From NCBI GenBank assembly GCA_024236015.1, contig JACKLK010000021.1:1-18539 (forward strand): a DNA stretch of 18,539 bases, given 5' to 3'. The notes beneath the pieces are model-generated. The model did no database searches and had not been told where the DNA came from. It was given only the letters and a program-made list of their open reading frames with translations. The first letter of the stretch is position 1; each line of letters opens with the position of its first letter. Below are positions 1 to 8,285 of this stretch, in pieces. The position numbers were made by a program, and so were the translations under genes. The DNA is from Rhodoferax sp. Its GTDB lineage: Bacteria; Pseudomonadota; Gammaproteobacteria; Burkholderiales; Burkholderiaceae_C.

Positions 1-1335
1 GAGACCGCACGCCGCGGCAACCTCTTCGGCATGATCGGCATGGCGCTCGCGGTGCTCGCCACCGTGTTCGGCCCGCAGGTCAGCGCGGGTGGCATTCCCT
101 GGATCATCATCGCCCTCGTCATCGGCGCCGCGGTTGGCCTCTACGCCGCCAAGACGGTGCAGATGACGCAGATGCCCGAGCTCGTCGCGCTGATGCACAG
201 CCTGGTGGGCCTGGCCGCCTGCCTGGTCGGTTATGCGAGCTATGTGGACACCGCGACCGTGTTCCCCACCGCCGCCGAGAAGACCATCCACGAGGTGGAG
301 ATCTACATCGGCATCTTCATCGGTGCGGTCACCTTCTCCGGTTCGCTGATCGCCTTCGGCAAGCTCTCGGGCAAGATCGGCGGCAAGCCGCTGCTGCTGC
401 CGGCGCGCCACATCCTCAACCTGATCGGCCTCGTGCTGGTGATCCTGTTCGGCAACTGGTTCCTGAACACGCACTCGACCGGCGCCGGCATGACGCTGCT
501 GCTGGTGATGACCGTGATCGCGCTCGCCTTCGGGGTGCACATGGTGATGGCGATCGGCGGCGCGGACATGCCGGTGGTGGTGTCGATGCTCAACAGCTAC
601 TCGGGCTGGGCGGCTGCGGCCACCGGCTTCATGCTCAGCAACGACCTGCTGATCGTGGTCGGCGCGCTGGTGGGTTCCTCCGGTGCGATCCTGTCCTACA
701 TCATGTGCCGGGCGATGAACCGCAACTTCATCAGCGTCATCGCCGGCGGCTTCGGCACCGGCGGCGGCGCGCCCTCGGCCGCGGCGGCGGGCGCCGAGCC
801 GGCCGGCGAGGTGCAGCCGATCAGCGCGGTCGAGACCGCCGAGCTGCTGCGCGAGGCCAAGAGCGTCGTCATCGTGCCGGGCTACGGCATGGCAGTGGCG
901 CAGGCCCAGCACGTGGTGTGCGAGATCGTCAAGATCCTGCGCGACAAGGGCGTGACCGTGCGCTTCGCCATTCACCCGGTGGCCGGCCGCATGCCCGGAC
1001 ACATGAACGTGCTGCTGGCCGAAGCCAAGGTGCCCTACGACATCGTGCTCGAGATGGACGAGATCAACGAGGACTTCCCGGACACCGACGTCGCCATCGT
1101 GATCGGCGCCAACGACATCGTGAACCCGGCCGCCCAGGAAGACCCGGGCAGCCCGATCGCCGGCATGCCGGTGCTGGAAGTGTGGAAGGCGAGGACCTCG
1201 ATCGTCATGAAGCGAAGCATGGCCTCCGGCTACGCAGGGGTCGACAACCCGCTCTTCTACAAGGACAACAACCGCATGCTGTTCGGCGACGCCCGCAAGA
1301 TGCTCGACGAGGTGCTGGGCGCGCTGAACGCCTGA
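1..1335 (+). CDS. pntB: NAD(P) transhydrogenase subunit beta, 5' end outside window
   Basis: Membrane subunit of the proton-translocating transhydrogenase, which couples proton flow across the inner membrane to hydride transfer from NADH to NADP+. The frame is open from base 1 and already reads family sequence (ETARRGNLFGMIGMALAVLA), so the start lies upstream; about 50 N-terminal residues are missing compared with the usual length of about 460. Visible are several hydrophobic helices, the highly conserved block GGADMPVVVSMLNSYSGWAA, an Ala/Gly-rich linker near bases 755-815, and the C-terminal NADP(H)-binding dIII domain with PGYGMAVAQAQ, HPVAGRMPGHMNVLLAEA and GANDIVNPAAQ. It matches E. coli PntB closely from memory. 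pntA is expected just upstream. A 46-bp gap separates it from lutA, so co-transcription is possible but not shown. Confidence 0.96.
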   Translation, partial: ETARRGNLFGMIGMALAVLATVFGPQVSAGGIPWIIIALVIGAAVGLYAAKTVQMTQMPELVALMHSLVGLAACLVGYASYVDTATVFPTAAEKTIHEVEIYIGIFIGAVTFSGSLIAFGKLSGKIGGKPLLLPARHILNLIGLVLVILFGNWFLNTHSTGAGMTLLLVMTVIALAFGVHMVMAIGGADMPVVVSMLNSYSGWAAAATGFMLSNDLLIVVGALVGSSGAILSYIMCRAMNRNFISVIAGGFGTGGGAPSAAAAGAEPAGEVQPISAVETAELLREAKSVVIVPGYGMAVAQAQHVVCEIVKILRDKGVTVRFAIHPVAGRMPGHMNVLLAEAKVPYDIVLEMDEINEDFPDTDVAIVIGANDIVNPAAQEDPGSPIAGMPVLEVWKARTSIVMKRSMASGYAGVDNPLFYKDNNRMLFGDARKMLDEVLGALNA

Positions 1336-1381
1336 CACCGACCCGACAACGCTCGGACGGATTTTTTCAAAGGATCGACCC

Positions 1382-2170
1382 ATGACCACGCCTCAAAGCA
1401 CTTCAGCTCCACCGAGTTCCCCTCGGGTCGGGCTGTTCGTCACCTGCCTTGTCGATGCGATGCGCCCGAGCGTCGGCTTCGCGGCGCTCAAGCTGTTGCG
1501 TGACGCGGGCTGCCGGGTCGAGGTGCCCGAAGCGCAGACCTGCTGCGGACAGCCGGCCTTCAACAGCGGCGACACGGCCGACACCGCCGTGCTCGCCCGC
1601 CGTTTCATCGAGACCTTCGAGGGCTACGACTACGTCGTCGGCCCTTCGGGCTCGTGCGTCGGCATGACCCGCGCGCACTACCCCGAGGCGCTCGCCGACG
1701 ACCCCGCGTGGGCCGAGCGCGCGCGTCGCCTCGGCGAGCGCACCTACGAGCTGATGAGCTTTCTCGTGGACGTGATGCACTTCACCCCCGGCGACGTGAA
1801 GCTCGACGCGAGCTTCACCTACCACGACAGCTGCTCCGGGCTGCGCGAGCTCGGCGTCTTCGCCCAGCCGCGCACCCTGCTCGACAAGGTCCCCGGGCTC
1901 ACACTCAAGCCGCTCGAGGGCAATGATGTGTGCTGTGGCTTCGGCGGCACCTTCTGCGTCAAGTACTCGTCGATCTCGAACGCCGTGGTCACCGAGAAGA
2001 CGGCTGCGATCGAGCGCAGCGGCGCCCAGCTGCTGCTCGGTGGCGACCTCGGCTGCCTGATGAACATGTCGGGCAAGCTCAAGCGCCAGGGCTCGAAGGT
2101 GCGCGCCTTCCATGCCGCCGAGATTCTGGCCGGCATGGGCAAGGGCCCGGCAATCGGCGAGGAGGACTGA
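1382..2170 (+). CDS. lutA: L-lactate oxidation iron-sulfur protein LutA (YkgE-type)
   Basis: Cysteine-rich (Fe-S)-binding subunit of the LutABC complex, which oxidises L-lactate to pyruvate. The 262-residue protein has the two CCG-type repeats of the family: an N-terminal CLVDAMRP...TCCGQPAFNSGD unit and a second HDSCSG...CCGFGGTFCVKY...GDLGCLMNMSG unit. These Cys pairs are thought to ligate clusters and pass electrons on. Its length is typical (about 240-260). The ATG at 1382 follows an AAAGGA ribosome-binding site; the first 15 or so residues are a Ser/Pro/Thr-rich extension before the conserved VGLFVTCL start. The stop is 3 bp before lutB, so the genes are almost certainly co-translated. 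Confidence 0.93.
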   Translation: MTTPQSTSAPPSSPRVGLFVTCLVDAMRPSVGFAALKLLRDAGCRVEVPEAQTCCGQPAFNSGDTADTAVLARRFIETFEGYDYVVGPSGSCVGMTRAHYPEALADDPAWAERARRLGERTYELMSFLVDVMHFTPGDVKLDASFTYHDSCSGLRELGVFAQPRTLLDKVPGLTLKPLEGNDVCCGFGGTFCVKYSSISNAVVTEKTAAIERSGAQLLLGGDLGCLMNMSGKLKRQGSKVRAFHAAEILAGMGKGPAIGEED

Positions 2171-2173
2171 GCC

Positions 2174-3586
2174 ATGCAGGAAGCCCCCGTATCGTTCAAG
2201 CTGCGCGCCGACCGCGCGCTCGCGGATCCGACGCTGAAGATCGCGATCGACCGCACCACCGGCACCGCAGAGCGCAAGCGCGCGGTGGCGATGACGCAGT
2301 TCCCGCAATTCGAGGCTGCACGCGAGCGCGGCAAGCGCATCAAGAACCACGTCATCGCCAACCTCGATCACTACCTGCTCGAATTCGAGCGCAACGCCAT
2401 CGCCTCGGGCGCCAAGGTGCACTGGGCGAGCACCGCCGAAGAGGCCTCGCAGATCGTCGTCGCGCTGTGCAAGCAGGCGAACGCGAAGCGGGTGACGCGG
2501 GTGAAGTCGATGCTCGGCGAAGAGATCGGCCTGCCCCATGCGCTGGACGAGGCCGGGATCGAGCGTGTCGAGACCGACCTCGCCGAGCACATCGTGCAGC
2601 TGGGCGGCGACCGGCCCTCGCATATCGTGTGGCCGTCGATGCACCGCACGCGCGAGCAGGTCTCCGAGATGTTCAAGCGCGCACACCGCGTGCCACACCA
2701 GGAAGAGACCATCGAGGCGATGGTCGCCAGCGCACGGCGCGAGCTCCGCGACAAGTTCCTGTCGGCCGACGTCTCGATCTCGGGCGCAAACTTCCTCATC
2801 GCGGACACCGGCGCCACGTGCACCGTGACCAACGAGGGCAATGCCGAGCTGACCACCACGCCGCCGCGCGTGCACATCGTCACCGCCGGCATCGAGAAGC
2901 TGGTCCCCAGCACCGAGCATGCCTTCCTGATGCTGCGCCTGCTGGTGCGCTCGGCGACCGGGGCGGACGTCACCCAATACACCACCTTCCACTGCGGCCC
3001 GAAGCAGGCGGGCGACCGGGACGGCCCGGAAGAATTCCACATCGTGCTGGTCGACAACGGCCGCACCCGCATGCTCGCCGACCCGGCACTCAAGGAAATG
3101 CTGCGCTGCCTGCGCTGCGGCGCCTGCATGAACCACTGTGTCGTGTTCCGCCAGCTCGGCGGCCACGTCTATGGCGGCACCTACCCCGGCCCGATGGGCG
3201 CGGTGCTGACGCCGGTGTTCGATGGGCTGGAACAATCCCGCGATCTTGCGCACGCGTGCACGATGAACGGCAAGTGTCAGGAAGTCTGTCCGGTGGCGAT
3301 CCCGATCCCCACGCTGCTGCGGGGCTGGCGCGACCGCTCCTGGCGCGAGGGCCTGGAGCCCGCCGCGGCCCGCTTCGGCCTGGGCATCCATACTTTCGTC
3401 GCATCGCGCCCCCGCCTGTACCGGCTGGGCACGGCAATCGCGATCAAGGTCATGCGCCTGTTCAGCCGCGGCGGCCTCGTGCGTGGCATGCCCGGCCTGG
3501 GTGCCTGGACCAAGTATCGTGAATTCCCCGCGCCGGCAAAGCGCAGCTTCATGGCGATGTACAAGGACTCGGAGGGCAAACGATGA
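2174..3586 (+). CDS. lutB: L-lactate oxidation iron-sulfur protein LutB (YkgF-type)
   Basis: Core 470-residue subunit of the LutABC L-lactate oxidising complex, with an N-terminal LUD-type domain (about residues 50-300) followed by a ferredoxin-like segment. The first cluster motif is canonical: C312LRC315GAC318MNHC322, followed by GGHVYGGTYPGPMG. The second is unusual: C362TMNGKC368QEVC372P, where YkgF-type proteins usually have SLCGACxEVCP, so the expected Cys at 365 is Asn and an extra Cys lies three residues earlier. GAGGAGG overlapping the end of lutA serves as ribosome-binding site. The 3' end overlaps lutC by four bases (ATGA), implying translational coupling. No membrane segment or signal peptide is apparent, so it should be cytoplasmic or peripheral. 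Confidence 0.93.
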   Translation: MQEAPVSFKLRADRALADPTLKIAIDRTTGTAERKRAVAMTQFPQFEAARERGKRIKNHVIANLDHYLLEFERNAIASGAKVHWASTAEEASQIVVALCKQANAKRVTRVKSMLGEEIGLPHALDEAGIERVETDLAEHIVQLGGDRPSHIVWPSMHRTREQVSEMFKRAHRVPHQEETIEAMVASARRELRDKFLSADVSISGANFLIADTGATCTVTNEGNAELTTTPPRVHIVTAGIEKLVPSTEHAFLMLRLLVRSATGADVTQYTTFHCGPKQAGDRDGPEEFHIVLVDNGRTRMLADPALKEMLRCLRCGACMNHCVVFRQLGGHVYGGTYPGPMGAVLTPVFDGLEQSRDLAHACTMNGKCQEVCPVAIPIPTLLRGWRDRSWREGLEPAAARFGLGIHTFVASRPRLYRLGTAIAIKVMRLFSRGGLVRGMPGLGAWTKYREFPAPAKRSFMAMYKDSEGKR

Positions 3587-4281
3587 GCGCACGCGAAACA
3601 ATCCTCAACGCGGTGCGGGCCGGGCTCGGCAGCCGCAAGGTCGATGCCGAAGCCGCGCGCCGCGAAGCCGACGCCCTGCTGCAGGACCTCGACGCGATCC
3701 GCCCGGAGCTGCCCGCGGGCGCGCTCGTGGACGCATTCATCGCGCGCGTCACCAGCCCCAAGGTCGCCGCCACCGCAGAACGCATCAAGGACATCACCGA
3801 GCTCCCGGCCGCGGTCCGGCGCTACCTCGATGCGCACGATCTGCCGCCGCATGTGGCCCTGCAGCCGGCCGCGGTGCTCGAGGACCTGGACTGGGTTGCG
3901 CTGGAGACACGTGACGGGGTGAAGCCGGACGACGTCGTCGGCATCGGCATCGCGCGCTGGGGCATCGCCGAGACGGGCTCGCTCGTCTTTCACTCCGGCC
4001 CCGAAACGCCGATTCTGGCCAACTTCCTCCCGCTCCATCACATCGTCATGGTGCGCGAGCGCAGCATCCTCGCCTTCCTGGACGACTATGCCGTGGCCGT
4101 GGCCGGGCAGCGCCCGCCGCGCAACGTCAACCTCATCACCGGCGCCAGCGGCACCACCGACATCGAGGGCAGCCTCGTCCTCGGCGCGCACGGCCCCGCG
4201 CATCTGCATGTGGTCATCGTCGAGAACGACATCCACGGCGACATCGACGCCGACAAGAGCACCCCTGGCGCATCGTCCTGA
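3583..4281 (+). CDS. lutC: L-lactate oxidation protein LutC (LUD domain, YkgG-type)
   Basis: Third component of the LutABC L-lactate utilisation complex. The 232-residue protein is a single LUD domain. Recognisable family features are the GIGIARWGIAETGSLVFHSG stretch (residues about 122-141), then NFLPLHHIVMV, and the C-terminal TGASGTTDIEGSLVLGAHGP block. The start at 3583 sits inside the ATGA overlap with the lutB stop, so translation is coupled. No cysteine cluster is present, as expected for LutC. The last 10 or so residues (DADKSTPGASS) are a non-conserved tail. The exact catalytic role of LutC is not settled in the family; its assignment rests on domain and gene order. Confidence 0.92.
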   Translation: MSARETILNAVRAGLGSRKVDAEAARREADALLQDLDAIRPELPAGALVDAFIARVTSPKVAATAERIKDITELPAAVRRYLDAHDLPPHVALQPAAVLEDLDWVALETRDGVKPDDVVGIGIARWGIAETGSLVFHSGPETPILANFLPLHHIVMVRERSILAFLDDYAVAVAGQRPPRNVNLITGASGTTDIEGSLVLGAHGPAHLHVVIVENDIHGDIDADKSTPGASS

Positions 4282-4361
4282 GATGCGCAATCACCGAGCC
4301 TGCGTAGCCCCTCGCTGAAACCCGCGTCCCCCTCCGGGGCGCGCCGCTGCACCTTTACAAA

Positions 4362-4382
4362 GTCGTCCATCCACTAGACGAC
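4362..4382. promoter_or_regulatory. Possible operator: GTCGTC-N9-GACGAC inverted repeat upstream of lactate permease
   Basis: Perfect six-base arms (GTCGTC at 4362-4367, GACGAC at 4377-4382) flank nine bases in the lutC-permease gap. Lactate transport genes are often controlled by GntR-family (LldR) repressors that bind short dyads, so an operator is plausible, but the sequence does not clearly match a remembered LldR consensus. A TTTACA hexamer at 4354-4359 could be a -35 element, but no good -10 is seen at the right spacing. Confidence 0.25.
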
Positions 4383-4395
4383 AAAACCACAAACG

Positions 4396-4427
4396 CGGCG
4401 ACCCGATCGGCCCGATCGGGTGCGCCG
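4396..4427 (+). promoter_or_regulatory. Strong hairpin or palindrome just before the permease ribosome-binding site
   Basis: ACCCGATCGG (4401-4410) and CCGATCGGGT (4412-4421) are perfect complements around a single C. Outer arms CGGCG (4396-4400) and CGCCG (4423-4427) extend the stem with one bulged G. The structure ends four bases before the AGAGGAG ribosome-binding site (4431-4437). It has no trailing T run, so it is not a classic terminator. It could be a protein-binding palindrome, an mRNA-stabilising intercistronic hairpin, or a modulator of permease translation. Confidence 0.55.
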
Positions 4428-4444
4428 TCCAGAGGAGACATATC

Positions 4445-6139
4445 GTGAACCAGACCTTGTTGTCCCTGCTTGCCTTCGTGCCATTGATCCTGGCGGCAAT
4501 CCTGCTCGTCGGCTTCAACTGGCCTGCCCGGCGCGCGATGCCGGCGGTGTATGTCAGCGCTGCCGTGATCGGACTGACGGCGTGGGAGATGACCTTCAAC
4601 CGGGTCCTCGCCTCCACCCTCCAGGGCCTGATCCTCACCGGCGCCATCCTGTGGATCATCTTCGGCGCCATCCTGCTGCTCAACACCCTGAAGCACTCGG
4701 GCGCGATCACCGCCATCCGCGGCGGGTTCTCGGGCATCAGCACCGACCGCCGCGTCCAGACGATCATCGTGGCCTGGCTCTTCGGCTGCTTCATCGAGGG
4801 GGCGTCGGGTTTCGGAACGCCCGCCGCAGTGGCGGCGCCGCTGCTGGTCGCGCTCGGCTACCCGGCGCTCGCCGCGGTGGTCATGGGCATGATGATCCAG
4901 TCCACCCCGGTGTCGTTCGGCGCCGTCGGCACGCCGATCGTGGTCGGTGTCGCCGGTGGCCTGGACAAGGCGGGCATCACCACCCAGCTCGTCGAAAACG
5001 GCTCGAACTGGGAGGTCTTCTTCCGCCTCATCACCTCCGAAGTCGCGCTCACGCACGCCACCGTCGGCATCCTCATGCCGCTGTTCATGTGCGCGATGCT
5101 CACCCGCTTCTTCGGCAAGAACAAATCCTGGGCCGAAGGCCTGGCGATCGCACCCTTCGCCATCTTCGCAGGCATCGCCTTCGTGGTGCCCTACGCCGCT
5201 GCGGGGGTCTTCCTCGGGCCCGAGTTCCCGTCGATGATCGGCGCACTGGTTGGCCTGCTGCTGGTGGTGCCGGCGGCCAAGGCAGGCTTCCTGGTGCCCA
5301 GGCAGAACTGGGACTTCGCCGACGCCAAGGACTGGCCGGCGAACTGGATGGGCAACATCCAGATCAAGCTCGACAGCCTCACCGCACGCCCGCCGATGTC
5401 GATCACGATGGCCTGGCTGCCCTACGTGCTGCTGGCCGGCCTGCTGGTCCTGTCGCGCGTCAATGCCGACGTGAAGGCCTTCTTCAGCAACAACCTTGTG
5501 CTCGGCTGGACCAACCTGCTGGGCGAGACCGGCGTCTCCGGCAGCATCCAGTTCCTGTACCTGCCGGGCGGCATCATGGTCCTGGTCGTGCTCGCCACCT
5601 TCCTGCTGCACCGCATGAAGTTCTCCGAGCTGACCGCGGCCGTCGGCGAGTCGTCGCGCACCCTGCTCGGCGCCGGCTTCGTGCTCATCTTCACCATCCC
5701 GATGGTGCGGATCCTCATCAACTCGGGCGTCAACATGGGTGATCTGCCCTCGATGCCGCGCGCCATGGCGCAGCTGGTGGCGACGAGCGTGGGCGACATC
5801 TACCCCTTCTTCTCCTCGTGGGTCGGCGCGCTCGGCGCGTTCATCGCCGGCTCGAACACCGTGTCCAACCTGATGCTGGCCCAGTTCCAATTCGACACCG
5901 CGCAGCTGATCAATGTCTCCGGTGCGATGCTGGTGGCCTCGCAGGCGGTCGGCGCCGCCGCCGGCAACATGATCGCGATCCACAACGTGGTCGCCGCCTC
6001 GGCGACGGTGGGCCTGCTCGGCCGCGAAGGCGAGACGCTGCGCATGACCATCATCCCGACGATCTACTACCTGGTCATGACCGGCATCATCACCATGGTC
6101 GCGATCCACCTGCTGGGTGTGACCGACGCGTTGATGTAA
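4445..6139 (+). CDS. lctP: L-lactate permease (LctP/LldP family)
   Basis: Inner-membrane proton symporter for L-lactate (also glycolate in characterised homologues), 564 residues, against about 550 for E. coli LldP. The protein is almost entirely hydrophobic helices separated by short loops. Family signatures visible include WIIFGAILLLNTLKHSGAI, the Gly-rich FGCFIEGASGFGTPAAVAAP, and SSWVGALGAFIAGSNTVSN near the C-terminus. The start is a GTG at 4445, supported by AGAGGAG eight bases upstream and by a normal hydrophobic first helix; no in-frame ATG fits better. It lies 163 bp after lutC, supplying the substrate for LutABC. It ends at a strong bidirectional terminator. Confidence 0.95.
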   Translation: MNQTLLSLLAFVPLILAAILLVGFNWPARRAMPAVYVSAAVIGLTAWEMTFNRVLASTLQGLILTGAILWIIFGAILLLNTLKHSGAITAIRGGFSGISTDRRVQTIIVAWLFGCFIEGASGFGTPAAVAAPLLVALGYPALAAVVMGMMIQSTPVSFGAVGTPIVVGVAGGLDKAGITTQLVENGSNWEVFFRLITSEVALTHATVGILMPLFMCAMLTRFFGKNKSWAEGLAIAPFAIFAGIAFVVPYAAAGVFLGPEFPSMIGALVGLLLVVPAAKAGFLVPRQNWDFADAKDWPANWMGNIQIKLDSLTARPPMSITMAWLPYVLLAGLLVLSRVNADVKAFFSNNLVLGWTNLLGETGVSGSIQFLYLPGGIMVLVVLATFLLHRMKFSELTAAVGESSRTLLGAGFVLIFTIPMVRILINSGVNMGDLPSMPRAMAQLVATSVGDIYPFFSSWVGALGAFIAGSNTVSNLMLAQFQFDTAQLINVSGAMLVASQAVGAAAGNMIAIHNVVAASATVGLLGREGETLRMTIIPTIYYLVMTGIITMVAIHLLGVTDALM

Positions 6140-6152
6140 GCTGCAGACGAAC

Positions 6153-6200
6153 AAAACCCCGCCGGGCCGCGTGATTTCAACGCGGGCCCGGCGGGGTTTT
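6153..6200. terminator. Bidirectional intrinsic terminator between lctP and yceI
   Basis: AAAACCCCGCCGGGCC-GCG (6153-6171) pairs with the complementary arm at 6181-6200 with one extra G, around a nine-base loop. The A run on one side and T run on the other give a U tract for transcripts arriving from either direction. It lies 13 bases after the lctP stop and 6 bases beyond the yceI stop, exactly between two convergent genes. Confidence 0.9.
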
Positions 6201-6206
6201 TCGTTT

Positions 6207-6785
6207 TCAGTTCCGGATCGCTTCGAGCGACACGGTGATCGTCACCTCGTCGCCCACGTTGGGCGCGTACTTGCCGGCGTTGAACTCGCTGCGCTTGATG
6301 ACCGTGCTCGCGTTGGCACCGATCGCGTCCTTCTGCAGCATCGGGTGCGGCATGGTCGCGAAGTGGTTCACCTGCAGCGTCACCGGCCTGGTCACCCCCT
6401 TGATGGTGAGCTCGCCGTCGATCGTCACCGGCGCATCGCCTTCGAAAGCCACCTTGGTCGACTTGAAGGTCGCGGTCGGGTACCTGGCGGTGTCGAGGAA
6501 GTCCTCGCCCTGGATGTGCTCGTCGAAGGTGCCGTAACCGGTGCTCACCGAAGTCATGTCGATGGTGATGTCGACCGCGCCGGTCTTCGCCGCCTTGTCC
6601 AGCGTGACGGTGCCGGTGGTCTTGTCGAACTTCGAGATCTGGGTCGACATGCCGAAGTGGCTGTACGAGAAGCTCGGGAAGGTGTGGGTGGGGTCGATGG
6701 CGTAGGTCTCGGGCGCGGCAAACGCGGACGAGGCCGCAGCGGCAGAGACGATGAGGGCGGCGTTGAGCTTGACGAGACGGTTCAT
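6207..6785 (-). CDS. YceI family periplasmic protein
   Basis: A 192-residue secreted protein of the YceI lipocalin-like fold, whose members bind isoprenoid or other amphiphilic ligands; the specific ligand is unknown. The start was taken at the ATG at 6785-6783, where an AGAGGA site precedes it and a clean Sec signal peptide follows (MNRLVKLNAALIVSAAAASSAFA, cleavage near AFA/A). A longer reading adds 11 residues that would spoil the leader. Mature features are YAIDPTHTFPSFSYSHFGMS, the repeated Thr-rich beta strands, FLDTARYPTATFKST, and a terminal NVGDEVTITVSLEAIRN strand, all typical of YceI. It shares a terminator with lctP. The upstream neighbour appears to have been a related gene, now cut by an insertion sequence. 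Confidence 0.93.
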   Translation of the reverse strand: MNRLVKLNAALIVSAAAASSAFAAPETYAIDPTHTFPSFSYSHFGMSTQISKFDKTTGTVTLDKAAKTGAVDITIDMTSVSTGYGTFDEHIQGEDFLDTARYPTATFKSTKVAFEGDAPVTIDGELTIKGVTRPVTLQVNHFATMPHPMLQKDAIGANASTVIKRSEFNAGKYAPNVGDEVTITVSLEAIRN

Positions 6786-6846
6786 GGTTTGTCCTCTGTG
6801 GGTCGGGGTGGTGAGCAAGGCTTGTGCTTGGTGGATGGGCCGCGGC

Positions 6847-6909
6847 TTACTTCGCCACGGCGGTGATGCGGAATCGGATCACGACGTCGTTGGCGACGAT
6901 GTCGAAGGA
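6847..6909 (-). pseudogene. 3' remnant of a second, probably YceI-like gene cut by the insertion sequence
   Basis: Twenty codons and a stop (SFDIVANDVVIRFRITAVAK) read directly out of the insertion-sequence end at 6910. The alternating hydrophobic DDVVIRF-type strand and terminal TAVAK resemble the last beta strand of YceI proteins, and the position 61 bp upstream of an intact yceI fits a tandem arrangement. Everything N-terminal to this is missing: the sequence beyond the other end of the element (8325 on) shows no YceI-like reading on the minus strand. The family assignment rests on 20 residues and is tentative; that it is a coding remnant is suggested by the frame running cleanly to the element boundary. 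Confidence 0.5.
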
Positions 6910-6935
6910 GTTGTGTGCGTCAAGTTGTGCAAAAG
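6910..6935 (+). repeat. Insertion-sequence terminal inverted repeat (end distal to transposase start)
   Basis: Starts GTTGTGTGC and ends TGTGCAAAAG at 6926-6935. The inner ten bases are identical to the inverted partner at 8299-8308, and seven of the outer nine match. An internal TGTGxAAAAG block about 16 bases from the tip resembles my memory of the IS256 end. Confidence 0.75.
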
Positions 6936-6967
6936 GGTTGATCAGGTATTCGGTTGATTCCGGGTTG

Positions 6968-7010
6968 CCGTGGTCGGCGCGCAGGGCGTAGCCCGGAGCG
7001 CCGACCACGG
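6968..7010. repeat. Perfect 13-bp-stem hairpin inside the insertion sequence, after the transposase
   Basis: CCGTGGTCGGCGC (6968-6980) is the exact reverse complement of 6998-7010, and the 17-base loop contains a nested GGGC-GTA-GCCC stem. It lies ten bases beyond the transposase stop in the direction of transposase transcription. No U tract follows, so it may act as an RNA-stability or insulating structure rather than a standard terminator. Confidence 0.65.
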
Positions 7011-7019
7011 CGGCGGCCG

Positions 7020-8216
7020 TCAGGCGGCCAGTCTCAACAGCTCCTTCTTCTGCTCGGCCAGCAGTGCCATGTTCAGGTAACGGTTGTCCTCGAGCCACGT
7101 CTCGTGGGTTTCGACGCACAGCGCCCGAATCAGCCGCAGACACGACTCGGTGTTCGGGAAGATCCTCACCACGCGCGTGCGCCGCTTGATCTCCTCGTTG
7201 AGGCGCTCGAGCATGTGGGTGCTCTTCAAGTGCTTGTGGTGCGCCCGAGGCAGCCGGTAGAAGCTCAAGGTCTCGCCGATATTGCTCTCGACCCAGTCGA
7301 CGAGTTTCGGGTACTTGCCCTGCCACTTGGTGATCCATGCCGCCAGGTCGCGGTTGGCTTCCTGCAAGTCGCGCCGGTCGTAGATCCAGCGCAGCTCCTG
7401 CAGACAGTCGTCGTCGGCCTTCCTGGGCAGGTAATCGAGCGCGTTGCGCAGGAAATGCACATAGCAGCGCTGCCATGCCGCTTCGCACAACACCTCGCTG
7501 ATCGCCTTCTTCAGGCCCGCGTGGTCGTCCGAGACCACGAACTCCACGCCGGTGAGCCCACGCTCCTTGAGCCGCAGCAGGAAGTCCTTCCAGCTGCTCT
7601 GACTCTCCCGGTTGGCCGTCTCGACCGCCAGCACTTGGCGCTGCCCCTCCCAGTTGATGCCGATGGCGATCTGCACCGCCATCGAGCGGATCACCCCATC
7701 CTCGCGCACCTTCTCGTAGCGCGCATCCAGAATGACGTACGGATACGCCTCTTCCAGTTGCCGGCTGGCAAAGCGCTCGAGCGCCTCGTCCAGGCTCTTG
7801 TTGATCGCCGAGATGGCCGAGGCGGAGAAGCTGTGCCCGCACAGCTCTTCAGTGATCGCCTTGACCTTGCGGGTCGACACGCCCTGCACGTACATCTCGG
7901 CCAGCGCCGCCACCAGCGCCTTCTCGCTGCGCGCGTAGCGCTCGAAGAGCGCCGTCGAGAACTCGCCGCTGCGGTCGCGCGGCACTCGTAGTTCCAGCTT
8001 GCCGATCCGGGTCACCAGCCCCCGGTGGTAGTAGCCCGCCCGGTACCCGCTGCGCGTCTCGCTGCGCTCGCTCGGTGCCGCGCCGAGAAACTCCGTCATC
8101 TCGCCTTCGAGCACCTCCTGCAGCGCTTCCTTCATCAGCGTCTTCATCAGGTCCCGGTCGCCCGACACCCACTCTTTCGCCGACAACGACACCGTATTAC
8201 TCTTGCTCGTGGTCAT
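7020..8216 (-). CDS. IS256-family transposase
   Basis: Full-length 398-residue DDE transposase that catalyses movement of the surrounding element, probably by a copy-out mechanism as described for IS256. The catalytic residues are visible: D164 in VILDARYEKVRE, D230/231 in VVSDDHAGLKKAI, and E341/342 in MLERLNEEIKRRTR. The family C-x2-H block (C251YVH) and the N-terminal region with FLGAAPSERSETRSGYR are also present. The ATG at 8216 is preceded by a strong GAGGAGG site. No frameshift or internal stop is seen, so the enzyme is probably functional. Confidence 0.96.
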   Translation of the reverse strand: MTTSKSNTVSLSAKEWVSGDRDLMKTLMKEALQEVLEGEMTEFLGAAPSERSETRSGYRAGYYHRGLVTRIGKLELRVPRDRSGEFSTALFERYARSEKALVAALAEMYVQGVSTRKVKAITEELCGHSFSASAISAINKSLDEALERFASRQLEEAYPYVILDARYEKVREDGVIRSMAVQIAIGINWEGQRQVLAVETANRESQSSWKDFLLRLKERGLTGVEFVVSDDHAGLKKAISEVLCEAAWQRCYVHFLRNALDYLPRKADDDCLQELRWIYDRRDLQEANRDLAAWITKWQGKYPKLVDWVESNIGETLSFYRLPRAHHKHLKSTHMLERLNEEIKRRTRVVRIFPNTESCLRLIRALCVETHETWLEDNRYLNMALLAEQKKELLRLAA

Positions 8217-8285
8217 GGTTTGCCCTCCTCAGGGATCAAGGTCGATCTGCACAATCAACCTCTTACCATGACCACCCTTCTCTGC

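Noticed and set aside
1343..1367. Possible terminator after pntB (CCGA/TCGG stem followed by six T)
   Set aside because: The stem is only four base pairs; too weak to call. The T run may be incidental, near the lutA ribosome-binding site.
705..1385. Long Arg-rich plus-strand frame overlapping pntB
   Set aside because: Its composition (runs of R, G, A) is the usual out-of-frame shadow in GC-rich DNA; pntB explains the region fully.
1403..3601. Minus-strand frame of more than 700 codons opposite lutA and lutB
   Set aside because: His/Arg/Ala-rich antisense shadow of high-GC codon use with no domain-like sequence; the plus-strand Lut genes are certain.
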